Of a stretch of DNA of 64,000 bases, positions 27,801 to 36,097 are shown in pieces. Position 1 is the first letter of the stretch. The number at the start of each line of letters is the position of its first letter. Below the pieces are notes generated by a model, which saw only the letters and a list, made by a program, of their open reading frames with translations, was not told the origin of the DNA and did no database searches. The translations under genes and the position numbers were made by a program. This DNA is from Oxalobacteraceae bacterium (GTDB lineage: Bacteria > Pseudomonadota > Gammaproteobacteria > Burkholderiales > Burkholderiaceae_D), in contig JAIXXN010000014.1 in assembly GCA_027490725.1 (NCBI GenBank), positions 1 through 64,000 on the forward strand, written 5' to 3'.

Positions 27801-29530
27801 AGCGAGTGCGTCTGTTCGCGATCCACCAGCACGCCGGCATTATGCAGCGCCGGCAGAATTGCCGACAGCGCCGGCACCCGGTCCACCGAGTACAGACGGA
27901 TGGTGGTGCCGCTTTCGGCGATCTGCACGCGCACGTTAACGCGGGTGGTATCGGTGCGACGCAGAATCACGCCCAGATCGAGGAAGGCTGCCTGCGGCGT
28001 GGTGGTCGCCACGTAATCGACTGGCAGGGTTGCGCACATCTTGCGCAGACTGGCGCGCAGCGCCACGTCTTCCACGGCATCGGCCTGTGCCGAGAACTGG
28101 TCATGCCAGCCATCCAGCACCGACAGCAGCGGTTGCTGGATATCGCTTTCCAGATCGAGTGGATAGCGTGCAGCGTGGGCAATCAGGTAGACGCGGGCCA
28201 GCGGGCCATCGGCCACCAGCGTTTGCGAGCTGACATGGCTGGCGCCGGAACTGGCCTGCAGTGCGCGGGCCAGCGCCGACGCGACACTGGCGCTGTAACG
28301 CTCGCGCGGCAGGTAGACCAGCACGTTCAGGTGACGGGCGTACACGTCGCGGCGTGCAAACACTTTGGTGCGCGGCTGCTTGTACAGCGACACCACCGAA
28401 CCGCAGACTTCTGCCAGCCATTCGGCTTCGCCTTCCAGGGTTTCGGTACGCGGCAGCGATTCCAGAATCTCGATAAATTTCTCGGCGCGGAAACCTTCCT
28501 GACGCACGCCGGCAATACTCAGCACCTTGGCCACACGGCCACGCGCGAACGGCAGACGGTTCAGCGGGGTAGCGGTCGCAGCGCGGGTGAACAGACCGAC
28601 GAAGCAGTATTCGCCCAGAATCGCGCCTTGCGCGTCGGTGTGGCGTACCCCGATAAAGTCCAGTTGCTGTTCGCGGTGCAGCGTGCCTTCCACGTCGGCT
28701 TTGACGATGGACAGGGCACTGGCGCGTTTCGACAGGGTGTCGAAATCGCCGGGAATATTGGCCAGACAGGTGCCATACACCGGATGCGAGGTATCCTGCA
28801 GCACGCCGATGCGGCTAGGGATATCGCGTTCCAGTTCGCGCACGCCGGGTTTCACCTGATAGTAGGCGTAACCGAACGGCTCGAAGCCTTCGCTACGCGC
28901 CCAGTCGAGGAAGGCAGCAACTTCCTTGCCTTCATCGCCCTGCGCTGCCGCTTCGACGCCGATGCGCTCGAACTGGGCCAGCATGGCAGCGGTATCGCGG
29001 CGCACCACGGCAGCGTCGCGCGACACCATTTCCAGACGTTCCACCAGCATGCCCAGTTCCGCTTCCGGCAGATCTTCCGTCAGCAGGCACAGTACATACG
29101 ATTCCAGCTTGTCGCCCGTCTGGCCAACCGCCGTTACGGCGCCCTGCGCGTCGCGCGCTACTGCCAGCACCGAGTTCAGTACCGCATTCAGACCTACCCG
29201 CAGTTTGCGCGCTGCCATCACGATCGAATCGACCAGATATGGCATGTCGTCGTTCAGAATCAGCAGCGCGGTGGCCATACCACCGCGGCCGTCGTCATAG
29301 CGCAGGCGTGCGATTTGCGCGCCGCTGCCGCGCCGTTGCGAAGCTTGCGTGAAACCATCCCACAAAACCGGCGCCAGACTGGCAGGCACGGTGCCCGCCA
29401 GATCTTCGTCATCGAGGGTGCCCAGCCAGGCGCTGATCAGCGCGGCCACATGGGTGCTCCCTGCTGCGGCTGGCCGCGAATTGACCAGTTCCAGCGTCTG
29501 TGCGCGCAGGTCTTGTGACATTTGTTTCAT
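24827..29530 (-). CDS. gdhB: NAD-specific glutamate dehydrogenase, large (GDH-180 type)
   Basis: Catabolic enzyme converting glutamate to 2-oxoglutarate and ammonia with NAD. 1567 residues, the size of the Pseudomonas/Streptomyces large GDH class: a long N-terminal regulatory region (about 1-700), the catalytic core around 700-1200 with [20 protein letters not shown] and the Lys-containing [12 protein letters not shown] near residue 818, and a long C-terminal extension. The ATG at 29530 has GGAG eight bases upstream. It is inserted between astB and astE and coupled to astE, so arginine-derived glutamate can be oxidised at once. In Pseudomonas the equivalent gene is arginine-induced through ArgR. 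Confidence 0.95.
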   Translation of the reverse strand: [1567 protein letters not shown]

Positions 29531-29571
29531 TGTTGCTTCTCCAATACGTTATGAGTATTTTTAGTTGCAGA

Positions 29572-29597
29572 GCCGCGCCGGCTTGTGGCTGCGCGGC
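29572..29597 (-). other. GC-rich hairpin between astB and gdhB
   Basis: GCCGCGC and GCGCGGC form a 7-bp perfect stem with a 12-nt loop in the 131-base astB-gdhB spacer, the longest gap within the operon. No T run follows on the minus strand, so it is not a standard terminator. It could be an mRNA processing or attenuation site; alternatively a second promoter lies in the AT-rich bases just downstream. Confidence 0.35.
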
Positions 29598-29661
29598 GGT
29601 TACGGAAGTTCAGGCTCCGTCCCATTAGACACCAAATGTTAGATGGGGGCAAAATCCTGTC

Positions 29662-30999
29662 TTACAAATCATACAGCCCGGGCAGACCGAGAATGCGGCT
29701 TAACGCTTCCAGCGCCGTGTGCACCTCGATCGCCAGCGCCGGATCGGCCAGGTCGGCCGGTTCCAGACGGTCGCGATAATGCTGTTCGACCCACGCCACC
29801 AGCGTGTGGTACAGCGCTTCGGTCATCACCACGCCTTGATGCATAGCAGCGGCTTCGGCATCGGTCAGCGCTACTCGCAGACGCAGGCAGGCAGGCCCGC
29901 CACCGTTGCGCATCGACTGGCGCAGGTCGAAATGAATCAGTTCGTCAATCGCGTTACCGCTGGCCACCAGCCCTTGCAGATAGGCTGCAACGGCAGCGTT
30001 TTCCTGACATTCCTGGGGGATCACCAACGCCATCTTGCCGTTGTCCTTGCTCAGCAACTGGCTGTTGAACAGGTAGCTGGCCACCGCATCGGCCACCGAC
30101 ACCTGCGCCGTATCGACGCGAATTGCGTTCAGCTGGGCGCCCACACCGTCCATGGCGTGACGCAACTGTTCCAGACTGCTGGCGGTATCGGCAAACGCCT
30201 GCTCGTGATAGAACAGCACATTCGCATTACCGACCGCGATCACGTCGTTGTGGAACACACCCTGATCGATTACGTCGGGATTCTGCTGGATGTACACAGT
30301 ACGGCCAGCCGACAGGCCATGCAGACGCGCTACTGCCTGCGACGCTTCCAGCGTCTGGCGGGCCGGATATTTTTTCGGTGCCGGTGCAGCGGCGTCGAAC
30401 TCGGAACGGCCATACACGAACAGCTCGACGGCCTCACTGCCATGCTCGCGGCACAGGCGGGTATGATTGGCCGCGCCTTCATCGCCAAACGCCGGCGTAC
30501 CGGGCAAGGCATCGTGCACGGCGAAATGACGCTCATCCTTGAAGATGGCACGCAGCGCGCGCGCCGACTGGGCATGCTCGAACGCGCGGTGCAGTTTGTT
30601 ATTCAGATTAGCCGCGGTGAAATGGGTGCGGCCATCGGCACTGTCGGCCGACGGGCTGACGGTGGCCGCATTGGCAGTCCACATGGGCGAGGCCGAGTAG
30701 GCGCAGGCCAGCAGCACCGGCGCTTCTTTGGCAGCACGTGCCAGCACCTCGGCGTCGCTGCCGGTGAAACCAACGCTGCGCAGCATGCGGAAGTTCGGCC
30801 GGTCCTGCGGCGGCAGCAGCGCTTGCGCAAAGCCGCGCTGTGCCAGCGCACGCATTTTGGCCAGTCCCTGCAGGGCTGCCAGCTTGGGATTGGAGGCGCT
30901 CTTGACGTTGCTGAACGAGGCCACATTACCGAACGACAGACCAGCGTAGTTATGCGATGGACCGACCAGACCGTCAAAATTGAATTCGCGTGCGCTCAT
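29662..30999 (-). CDS. astB: N-succinylarginine dihydrolase
   Basis: Second step of the AST pathway: N2-succinylarginine to N2-succinylornithine, CO2 and two ammonia. 445 residues, the usual length. The N-terminus [18 protein letters not shown] is the family signature, and the catalytic Cys lies in [12 protein letters not shown] near residue 369, with the two His of the triad upstream. AAGGAAAA precedes the ATG. It starts nine bases after astD ends. Confidence 0.97.
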   Translation of the reverse strand: MSAREFNFDGLVGPSHNYAGLSFGNVASFSNVKSASNPKLAALQGLAKMRALAQRGFAQALLPPQDRPNFRMLRSVGFTGSDAEVLARAAKEAPVLLACAYSASPMWTANAATVSPSADSADGRTHFTAANLNNKLHRAFEHAQSARALRAIFKDERHFAVHDALPGTPAFGDEGAANHTRLCREHGSEAVELFVYGRSEFDAAAPAPKKYPARQTLEASQAVARLHGLSAGRTVYIQQNPDVIDQGVFHNDVIAVGNANVLFYHEQAFADTASSLEQLRHAMDGVGAQLNAIRVDTAQVSVADAVASYLFNSQLLSKDNGKMALVIPQECQENAAVAAYLQGLVASGNAIDELIHFDLRQSMRNGGGPACLRLRVALTDAEAAAMHQGVVMTEALYHTLVAWVEQHYRDRLEPADLADPALAIEVHTALEALSRILGLPGLYDL

Positions 31000-31008
31000 G
31001 GGTTTTCC

Positions 31009-32481
31009 TTAGAAGTGCATGCCGGGCGACAGCTTGGCCGGCATTTCCAGTAGATTGTTTTCGATCGAAGCAACCGGATAGGCGCAGTAATCAGCCGCAT
31101 AGTAGGCGCTCGGACGGTGGTTACCCGACTTGCCGACACCACCGAAAGGCGCACTGCTGGCCGCACCGGTAGTCGGGCGGTTCCAGTTGACGATGCCGGC
31201 ACGGGCACGCACCTGGAAGATTTTCCAGAGTTGCTCGTCGTTCGAGATCAGCGCGGCAGCCAGACCGAATTCGGTCGCATTCGCCGCTTTCAGGGCGGCA
31301 TCGAAATCCGCCACGCGGATTACCTGCAGCAGCGGACCAAACCACTCTTCATCCGGAATGCCCTGTGCAGCGGTGACGTCGACGATACCGGCCGAAACGA
31401 AACCGGTGTTCTCGTCGAGCTGGCGCATCGCCAGCAGACTGGTACCGCCCTTGGCAATCAGGTCAGCCTGCGCCTGCAGCAGACGCTTGGCGACCGCCGC
31501 CGAGACGACTGGTCCCATGAACGGTGCCGGTTCGGCAGCGGAGGCGCCGATAGTCAGGCGGCTCGCCACATCGACCAGACGGGCGATGATGGCATCGCCT
31601 TCCGCGCCTTCGCGCACGATCAGGCGACGCGCGCAGGTGCAGCGCTGGCCGGCCGAAATGAAGGCCGACGAAATCGCCATGAACACGGCCGCGTCGATAT
31701 CTTTCACGTCCCACACCACCAGCGGATTGTTACCGCCCATTTCCAGCGCCAGCATCTTGCCCGGCTGGCCGCCGAACTGCTTGTGCAAGGCGCTGCCGGT
31801 CTGGCAGCTACCGGTGAACAGCACGCCATCGAGCAACGCATTCTGGCCCAGTGCCACACCGGCATCACGACCACCATTGACCAGATTGATCACGCCTTTC
31901 GGTACGCCGGCCTGTTCCCACAGCTGCACGGTTTTCACGGCAGTGCGCGGCGCATACTCGCTCGGCTTGAACACCACCGTGTTACCGGCGATCAGGGCTG
32001 GCACGATGTGGCCGTTCGGCAGGTGGCCGGGGAAGTTATACGGACCGAACACGCCGAACACACCGTGCGGACGGTGGCGCAGTACGGCTTCGCCGTCAGC
32101 GACCTTGGCATGGGTCTCGCCGGTACGGGCGCCATACGACTGCACCGAGATATCGATCTTGTTGGCCATGGTGGTCACTTCAGTGCGGGCTTCCCACATC
32201 GGCTTGCCCACTTCTTCGGCGATCAGCAGCGCCAGTTCTTCGGCATCCTGTTTCAGCAGATCACGGAAACGGGTGCACACGGCGATCCGCTCTTCCAGCG
32301 ACGTCAGTGCCCACGCTTCGAACGCAGCGTGCGCCGCAGCACAGGCCTGCTGTACATCCTGCGCAGTCGATTCGCGACTGGCCCAGGTCTGTTTGCCATT
32401 CGACGGATCGATGGTCACCAGTTCGGCACCGCTACCGGCGCTCCAGACGCCGTTGATGAAATTACTCAGGACATTAGACAT
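31009..32481 (-). CDS. astD: N-succinylglutamate 5-semialdehyde dehydrogenase
   Basis: Fourth AST step: oxidises succinylglutamate semialdehyde to succinylglutamate with NAD. 490 residues, aldehyde dehydrogenase fold. The general base Glu is in ALEMGGNNPLVV near 247 and the nucleophile Cys in ISAGQRCTCARR near 283. Its start overlaps the end of the AruG gene by eight bases, so translation is coupled. Confidence 0.96.
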   Translation of the reverse strand: MSNVLSNFINGVWSAGSGAELVTIDPSNGKQTWASRESTAQDVQQACAAAHAAFEAWALTSLEERIAVCTRFRDLLKQDAEELALLIAEEVGKPMWEARTEVTTMANKIDISVQSYGARTGETHAKVADGEAVLRHRPHGVFGVFGPYNFPGHLPNGHIVPALIAGNTVVFKPSEYAPRTAVKTVQLWEQAGVPKGVINLVNGGRDAGVALGQNALLDGVLFTGSCQTGSALHKQFGGQPGKMLALEMGGNNPLVVWDVKDIDAAVFMAISSAFISAGQRCTCARRLIVREGAEGDAIIARLVDVASRLTIGASAAEPAPFMGPVVSAAVAKRLLQAQADLIAKGGTSLLAMRQLDENTGFVSAGIVDVTAAQGIPDEEWFGPLLQVIRVADFDAALKAANATEFGLAAALISNDEQLWKIFQVRARAGIVNWNRPTTGAASSAPFGGVGKSGNHRPSAYYAADYCAYPVASIENNLLEMPAKLSPGMHF

Positions 32482-33535
32482 GGGGATTCTTCCTCGGATT
32501 GAGAGTCAGGGTACGCACGGCATCGCCGGGCTGGCAGTGCAGCAGTTGTTGTTCGTCTGGGGGCAGCGCGATGGCACCATTCACAGGCACCGCATGCGAC
32601 AGAATCATGCGGAAGTCGCCCAGCGTGGTATTCGACACCAGTACTGGCTCGTTCACCTCGGCCGGCGTGGCGGTGCAGGCCGAATCACTAGCCGACACCG
32701 GACCGATATCGGCCAGCGCGCTTTCGCGCATGGCACGCAGTTCCGAGACTCGTGCCTGCAGCACCGGACCAGCGTCGAAAATATCCACATAGCCTTCGAA
32801 ATACAGACCTTCCTGCTCCAGTAGGCGGCGCGCAGGCGCGGTCGAAGCATGGACCTTGCCGATCACGTCCTGCGCATCCTGCGGCAGATAGTCGACATAC
32901 ATCGGCTGGCGTGGCATCAGTTCGGCGATGAAGGATTTCTTGCCGACCGCCGTCAGCGCATCGACATGTTCGAAATCCATCTTGAAGAAGTGACGTCCCA
33001 GTCCTTCGTAGAACGGCGAGCGACCATCATCTTCCTGATAGCCGCGCATTTCCGCGATCAGCTTTTCAGTGAACAGGTGAGGGAACTGGGCAATGAACAG
33101 GAAGCGGCATTTGGACAGCAGCTTGCCATTGTTACCGGTGCGGTAATCCGGATGCAGGAACAGCGAACACAGTTCGGTGCTACCGGTCAGATCGTTCGAC
33201 AGGTACAGCGTTTCCATGCGCGTGAACACATCGATCTCGCGGCTGGAATGCACCAGTGTGCCAATCCGGTAGTTATAGAACGGTTCGGTCAGGCCGACTG
33301 CACCCTTGATGGCACAGACACCGGCGATACGGCCGTTATCAGTGTCCTCCATCACGAACATATAGTCGCGCTTTTCCGGTGCAATGGTTTCCGCGAACGA
33401 GGCAACGGCTACCGCCAGGCGGTCGCTCATCATCTTCATGTCGGGTTTCAGGGTGGTCATGCCGCTGCCGACCTGAGTCGCCATGACGTACAGGGCATCG
33501 AGATCGTTAGCGGTGATAGCGCGTACAACTAGCAT
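32474..33535 (-). CDS. aruG: Arginine N-succinyltransferase, beta-type subunit (AruG-like)
   Basis: Succinylates arginine (and ornithine) from succinyl-CoA. 353 residues, AstA family (GNAT-like fold), with TELCSLFLHPDYR and GLGRHFFKMDF motifs shared with the preceding paralogue. The start at 33535 (MLVVRAIT) has GGTGG seven bases upstream; the in-frame codons before it are leader. Two adjacent paralogous subunits are characteristic of the Pseudomonas AruF/AruG heteromer rather than the single AstA of enterobacteria. Assignment to AruG rests on position (second of the pair). Confidence 0.9.
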   Translation of the reverse strand: MLVVRAITANDLDALYVMATQVGSGMTTLKPDMKMMSDRLAVAVASFAETIAPEKRDYMFVMEDTDNGRIAGVCAIKGAVGLTEPFYNYRIGTLVHSSREIDVFTRMETLYLSNDLTGSTELCSLFLHPDYRTGNNGKLLSKCRFLFIAQFPHLFTEKLIAEMRGYQEDDGRSPFYEGLGRHFFKMDFEHVDALTAVGKKSFIAELMPRQPMYVDYLPQDAQDVIGKVHASTAPARRLLEQEGLYFEGYVDIFDAGPVLQARVSELRAMRESALADIGPVSASDSACTATPAEVNEPVLVSNTTLGDFRMILSHAVPVNGAIALPPDEQQLLHCQPGDAVRTLTLNPRKNPHV

Positions 33536-33548
33536 ATGGTTTCCACCC

Positions 33549-34586
33549 TTAGATACGGACACAGATCACGGTATCGCCTTCGGTCACGCGCAGCGCCTGC
33601 TGCACCTCGACCGACAACGCCACGTTCACCTGCGATTCCAGCGCCGCACAGTGGGTAATCACTGCACGGAATTGATGTTCGGCGCCGGCCGATACGGCAT
33701 AGCGCACTTGCGGCTCGCGGCCCCGGTCCGGCAGATCGTCGGCCAGTGCGACGCGGCGCTGCAGCGCACCGGTAAAGGTACGCAGCGAATTCTTGTGCGC
33801 CTGCAGAATCGGCCCACCGTCGAAAATATCGATGTAGTCGTCCGCTTCAAAGCCTTCTGCAGTCAGCAGATTGAAGGCCAGTTCGCCGGACGGATGGATT
33901 TGTCCCATCGCTGCCTGTGCATCGCCCGGCAGCAGCGGCACATACACCGGATAGTGCGGCATCAGCTCGACGATCAGGGTGCGGTTACGCGCCCCGCCGA
34001 TGACGCGCTCGGCATCGAGGAAATCCATCTTGAAGAATTTGCGGCCCAGCGCATCCCAGAACGGCGAGCCGCCGTCGCTATCGGTCACACCGGCCAGCGG
34101 CACGAAGAAACGCTCGGCGAAGCGATGTGGTGCCAGCACGGCAAACATCAGCCGCGCACGCGACAGCAGCGCCGCTTCCGGCGTGCCATGTTCGCGCTCG
34201 CCCACATAGAAGCTCGATAACTGCGAATAACCGGTCAGCTCGGAGCACAGCGTCAGCGCATGCACACTGTGGCTGATGTTCAGGTCACGCGAGACCTGCT
34301 GCACCACGTCATTACGGAACGAGAAATAGGTACCGTTGGAGCCGGCGGCGGCAAAAATCGCCGCCGTGCCGACGATGGCATTTTCGCCCGGTGCTTCCAG
34401 CACCAGCAGATACGCCTCTTCGCTGGGAATATCGACCTGCGCGGCAAACGAGGCGATGGAACTCTCTACCATCGCGACGATTTTCTCGCGCGTTTTCGGC
34501 AAGGTGTGCACACCCGGCATGGTCACCGCCGCCAGTGCTTCTAGCGCGGCAATATCCGTCAGTTCGACCGGACGAACTACATACAT
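33549..34586 (-). CDS. aruF: Arginine N-succinyltransferase, alpha-type subunit (AruF-like)
   Basis: Paralogous partner of the next gene, 345 residues, AstA family. The TLCSELTGYSQLSSFYVG and GRKFFKMDFLDAE segments align with the other subunit, as does the DIFDGGPILQAH block. The start at 34586 has AAGGAG seven bases upstream. It begins 123 bases after astC and ends 13 bases before aruG. Both subunits are probably needed for activity, as known for the Pseudomonas enzyme. Confidence 0.9.
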   Translation of the reverse strand: MYVVRPVELTDIAALEALAAVTMPGVHTLPKTREKIVAMVESSIASFAAQVDIPSEEAYLLVLEAPGENAIVGTAAIFAAAGSNGTYFSFRNDVVQQVSRDLNISHSVHALTLCSELTGYSQLSSFYVGEREHGTPEAALLSRARLMFAVLAPHRFAERFFVPLAGVTDSDGGSPFWDALGRKFFKMDFLDAERVIGGARNRTLIVELMPHYPVYVPLLPGDAQAAMGQIHPSGELAFNLLTAEGFEADDYIDIFDGGPILQAHKNSLRTFTGALQRRVALADDLPDRGREPQVRYAVSAGAEHQFRAVITHCAALESQVNVALSVEVQQALRVTEGDTVICVRI

Positions 34587-34709
34587 GTGGACTCCTTCGT
34601 GCGATGCTTTGCGCAATCCTGAAACTCAATAAGATCTAGCCCGGCAGCACCGTGCCGGGCCCAAATGAAACACGGCGGAACCAGTCCGCCGTTACTATTT
34701 CGTGCAGTG

Positions 34710-35957
34710 TTACGCTGCTGCTTTGATCAGATCATCGAGCGACAGGCGCAGGATGCGATCAGCTTCGGCGATTTGCGCGTCGCTGACGATCAGTGCTGGC
34801 GCCAGACGCAGCACGTCCATACCGGCGATCAGCACCATCAGGCCATGGGCTTCGGCAGCGCGCTGGATGTCTTTCGAACGGCCTTTCCAGCCTTCGCTGG
34901 TCACCAGACCCAGCAGCAGACCGGCACCGCGTACCTGTGCAAACACCTGCGGATAATCGGCCGCCAGTTTTTCCATGGTGGCGCGCAGCTTGGCACCGGC
35001 TTCTTTGACGCGGGCCAGGAAGGCTGGCTGGTTGATGGTTTCCAGCACGGTCAGTGCGACGGTAGCCGCCAGCGGGTTACCGCCGTAGGTGGTGCCGTGG
35101 GTACCGACGTTGAGGGCCTTGGCCAGCTCGTTGGTGGTCAGCATGGCGCCGATCGGGTAACCATTGCCCAGCGCTTTGGCCGAGGTCAGGATGTCCGGGG
35201 TGACGCCGTAGGTCATGTAGTGGAACAGATCACCGCTGCGGCCCATACCGCACTGGACTTCGTCGAAGATCAGCAGCGCGCCGGTCTGGTCGCACAGTGC
35301 ACGCAGCTCTTGCAGGAAGGCTGCATCGGCTGGCACCACGCCGCCTTCGCCTTGCAGTGGTTCGACCACCACCGCGCAGACGTCATCGCCAATCGCGGCG
35401 CGGGCGCCTTCGATGTCGTTGAATACAATGTGATCGATCGCTGGTGGCAGTGGCTCGAAGCCTTCGGTGTATTTCGACTGACCGCCCACCGACACGGTGA
35501 ACAGGGTACGGCCGTGGAAGGCCTGGTAGCAGGACACGATGCGCGATTTCTGTGCGCCGAATTTGCCGTGCGCGTATTTACGGGCCAGCTTGAAAGCCGC
35601 TTCGTTGGCTTCGGCACCGGAGTTGCAGAAGAAGGCGCGGTCAGCGAAGGTGGCTTCGGTCAGCGCAGTGGCCAGACGCAGCACAGGTTCGTTGGTGTAG
35701 CCGTTACCCAGATGCCACAGGGTGTTGGCCTGACGGGTCAGCGCCTCGACGACCACCGGATGGCAGTGGCCCAGCGATGCAACCGCGATACCCGAGGTGA
35801 AATCCAGATAGTGCTTGCCGTTCTGATCCCACAGGTCCAGACCGGCACCGCGCACTGGCACCATCGCTGCTGGTGCATAAGTTGGCACCAGAACTTCGTC
35901 AAAAGTCTGACGCGTTACAGGACGGTTGGCGATGGTGGAGTCTAGCTTGGCGTTCAT
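34710..35957 (-). CDS. astC: Succinylornithine/acetylornithine transaminase
   Basis: Third AST step: PLP-dependent transfer of the amino group of succinylornithine to 2-oxoglutarate. 415 residues, class III aminotransferase, with LLIFDEVQCGMGRSGDLF and the PLP Lys in TSAKALGNGYP near residue 260. As first gene of the operon it corresponds to aruC of Pseudomonas; such enzymes often also act in arginine biosynthesis (ArgD), so a dual role is possible. A -10 box and an ArgR-like site lie just upstream. Confidence 0.9.
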   Translation of the reverse strand: MNAKLDSTIANRPVTRQTFDEVLVPTYAPAAMVPVRGAGLDLWDQNGKHYLDFTSGIAVASLGHCHPVVVEALTRQANTLWHLGNGYTNEPVLRLATALTEATFADRAFFCNSGAEANEAAFKLARKYAHGKFGAQKSRIVSCYQAFHGRTLFTVSVGGQSKYTEGFEPLPPAIDHIVFNDIEGARAAIGDDVCAVVVEPLQGEGGVVPADAAFLQELRALCDQTGALLIFDEVQCGMGRSGDLFHYMTYGVTPDILTSAKALGNGYPIGAMLTTNELAKALNVGTHGTTYGGNPLAATVALTVLETINQPAFLARVKEAGAKLRATMEKLAADYPQVFAQVRGAGLLLGLVTSEGWKGRSKDIQRAAEAHGLMVLIAGMDVLRLAPALIVSDAQIAEADRILRLSLDDLIKAAA

Positions 35958-36007
35958 GGCAATCCCTATGAATGTTGGGTCAGGTGCGGCACAGCACCGA
36001 GTAACCC

Positions 36008-36050
36008 ATTATAAAAAGCGGAATGCTAAAACTCTTTTCTAATGGCGACA
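36008..36050 (-). promoter_or_regulatory. Putative ArgR-activated promoter of the AST operon
   Basis: On the minus strand a perfect TATAAT lies at 36013-36008. The position 17 bases upstream has no recognisable -35 hexamer, as expected for an activator-dependent promoter. Overlapping it is TGTCGC-N8-AA (36050-36035), an exact match to the half-site I recall for Pseudomonas ArgR (TGTCGCN8AAN5). A second half-site 21 bases away is not evident. The ArgR-like gene is immediately upstream. Confidence 0.5.
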
Positions 36051-36097
36051 AGGATTTTCACTTTTGGCCGCCCAATTAAACTTGCCAGAAAAGCCAG

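Noticed and set aside
24740..29518. A 1592-codon open frame on the plus strand opposite the glutamate dehydrogenase gene
   Set aside because: It mirrors the dehydrogenase over its whole length, is rich in His/Gln/Arg as expected for the complement of high-GC coding sequence, and shows no motif or ribosome binding site. Lack of stops follows from the rarity of the sense codons TTA, CTA and TCA on the real strand.
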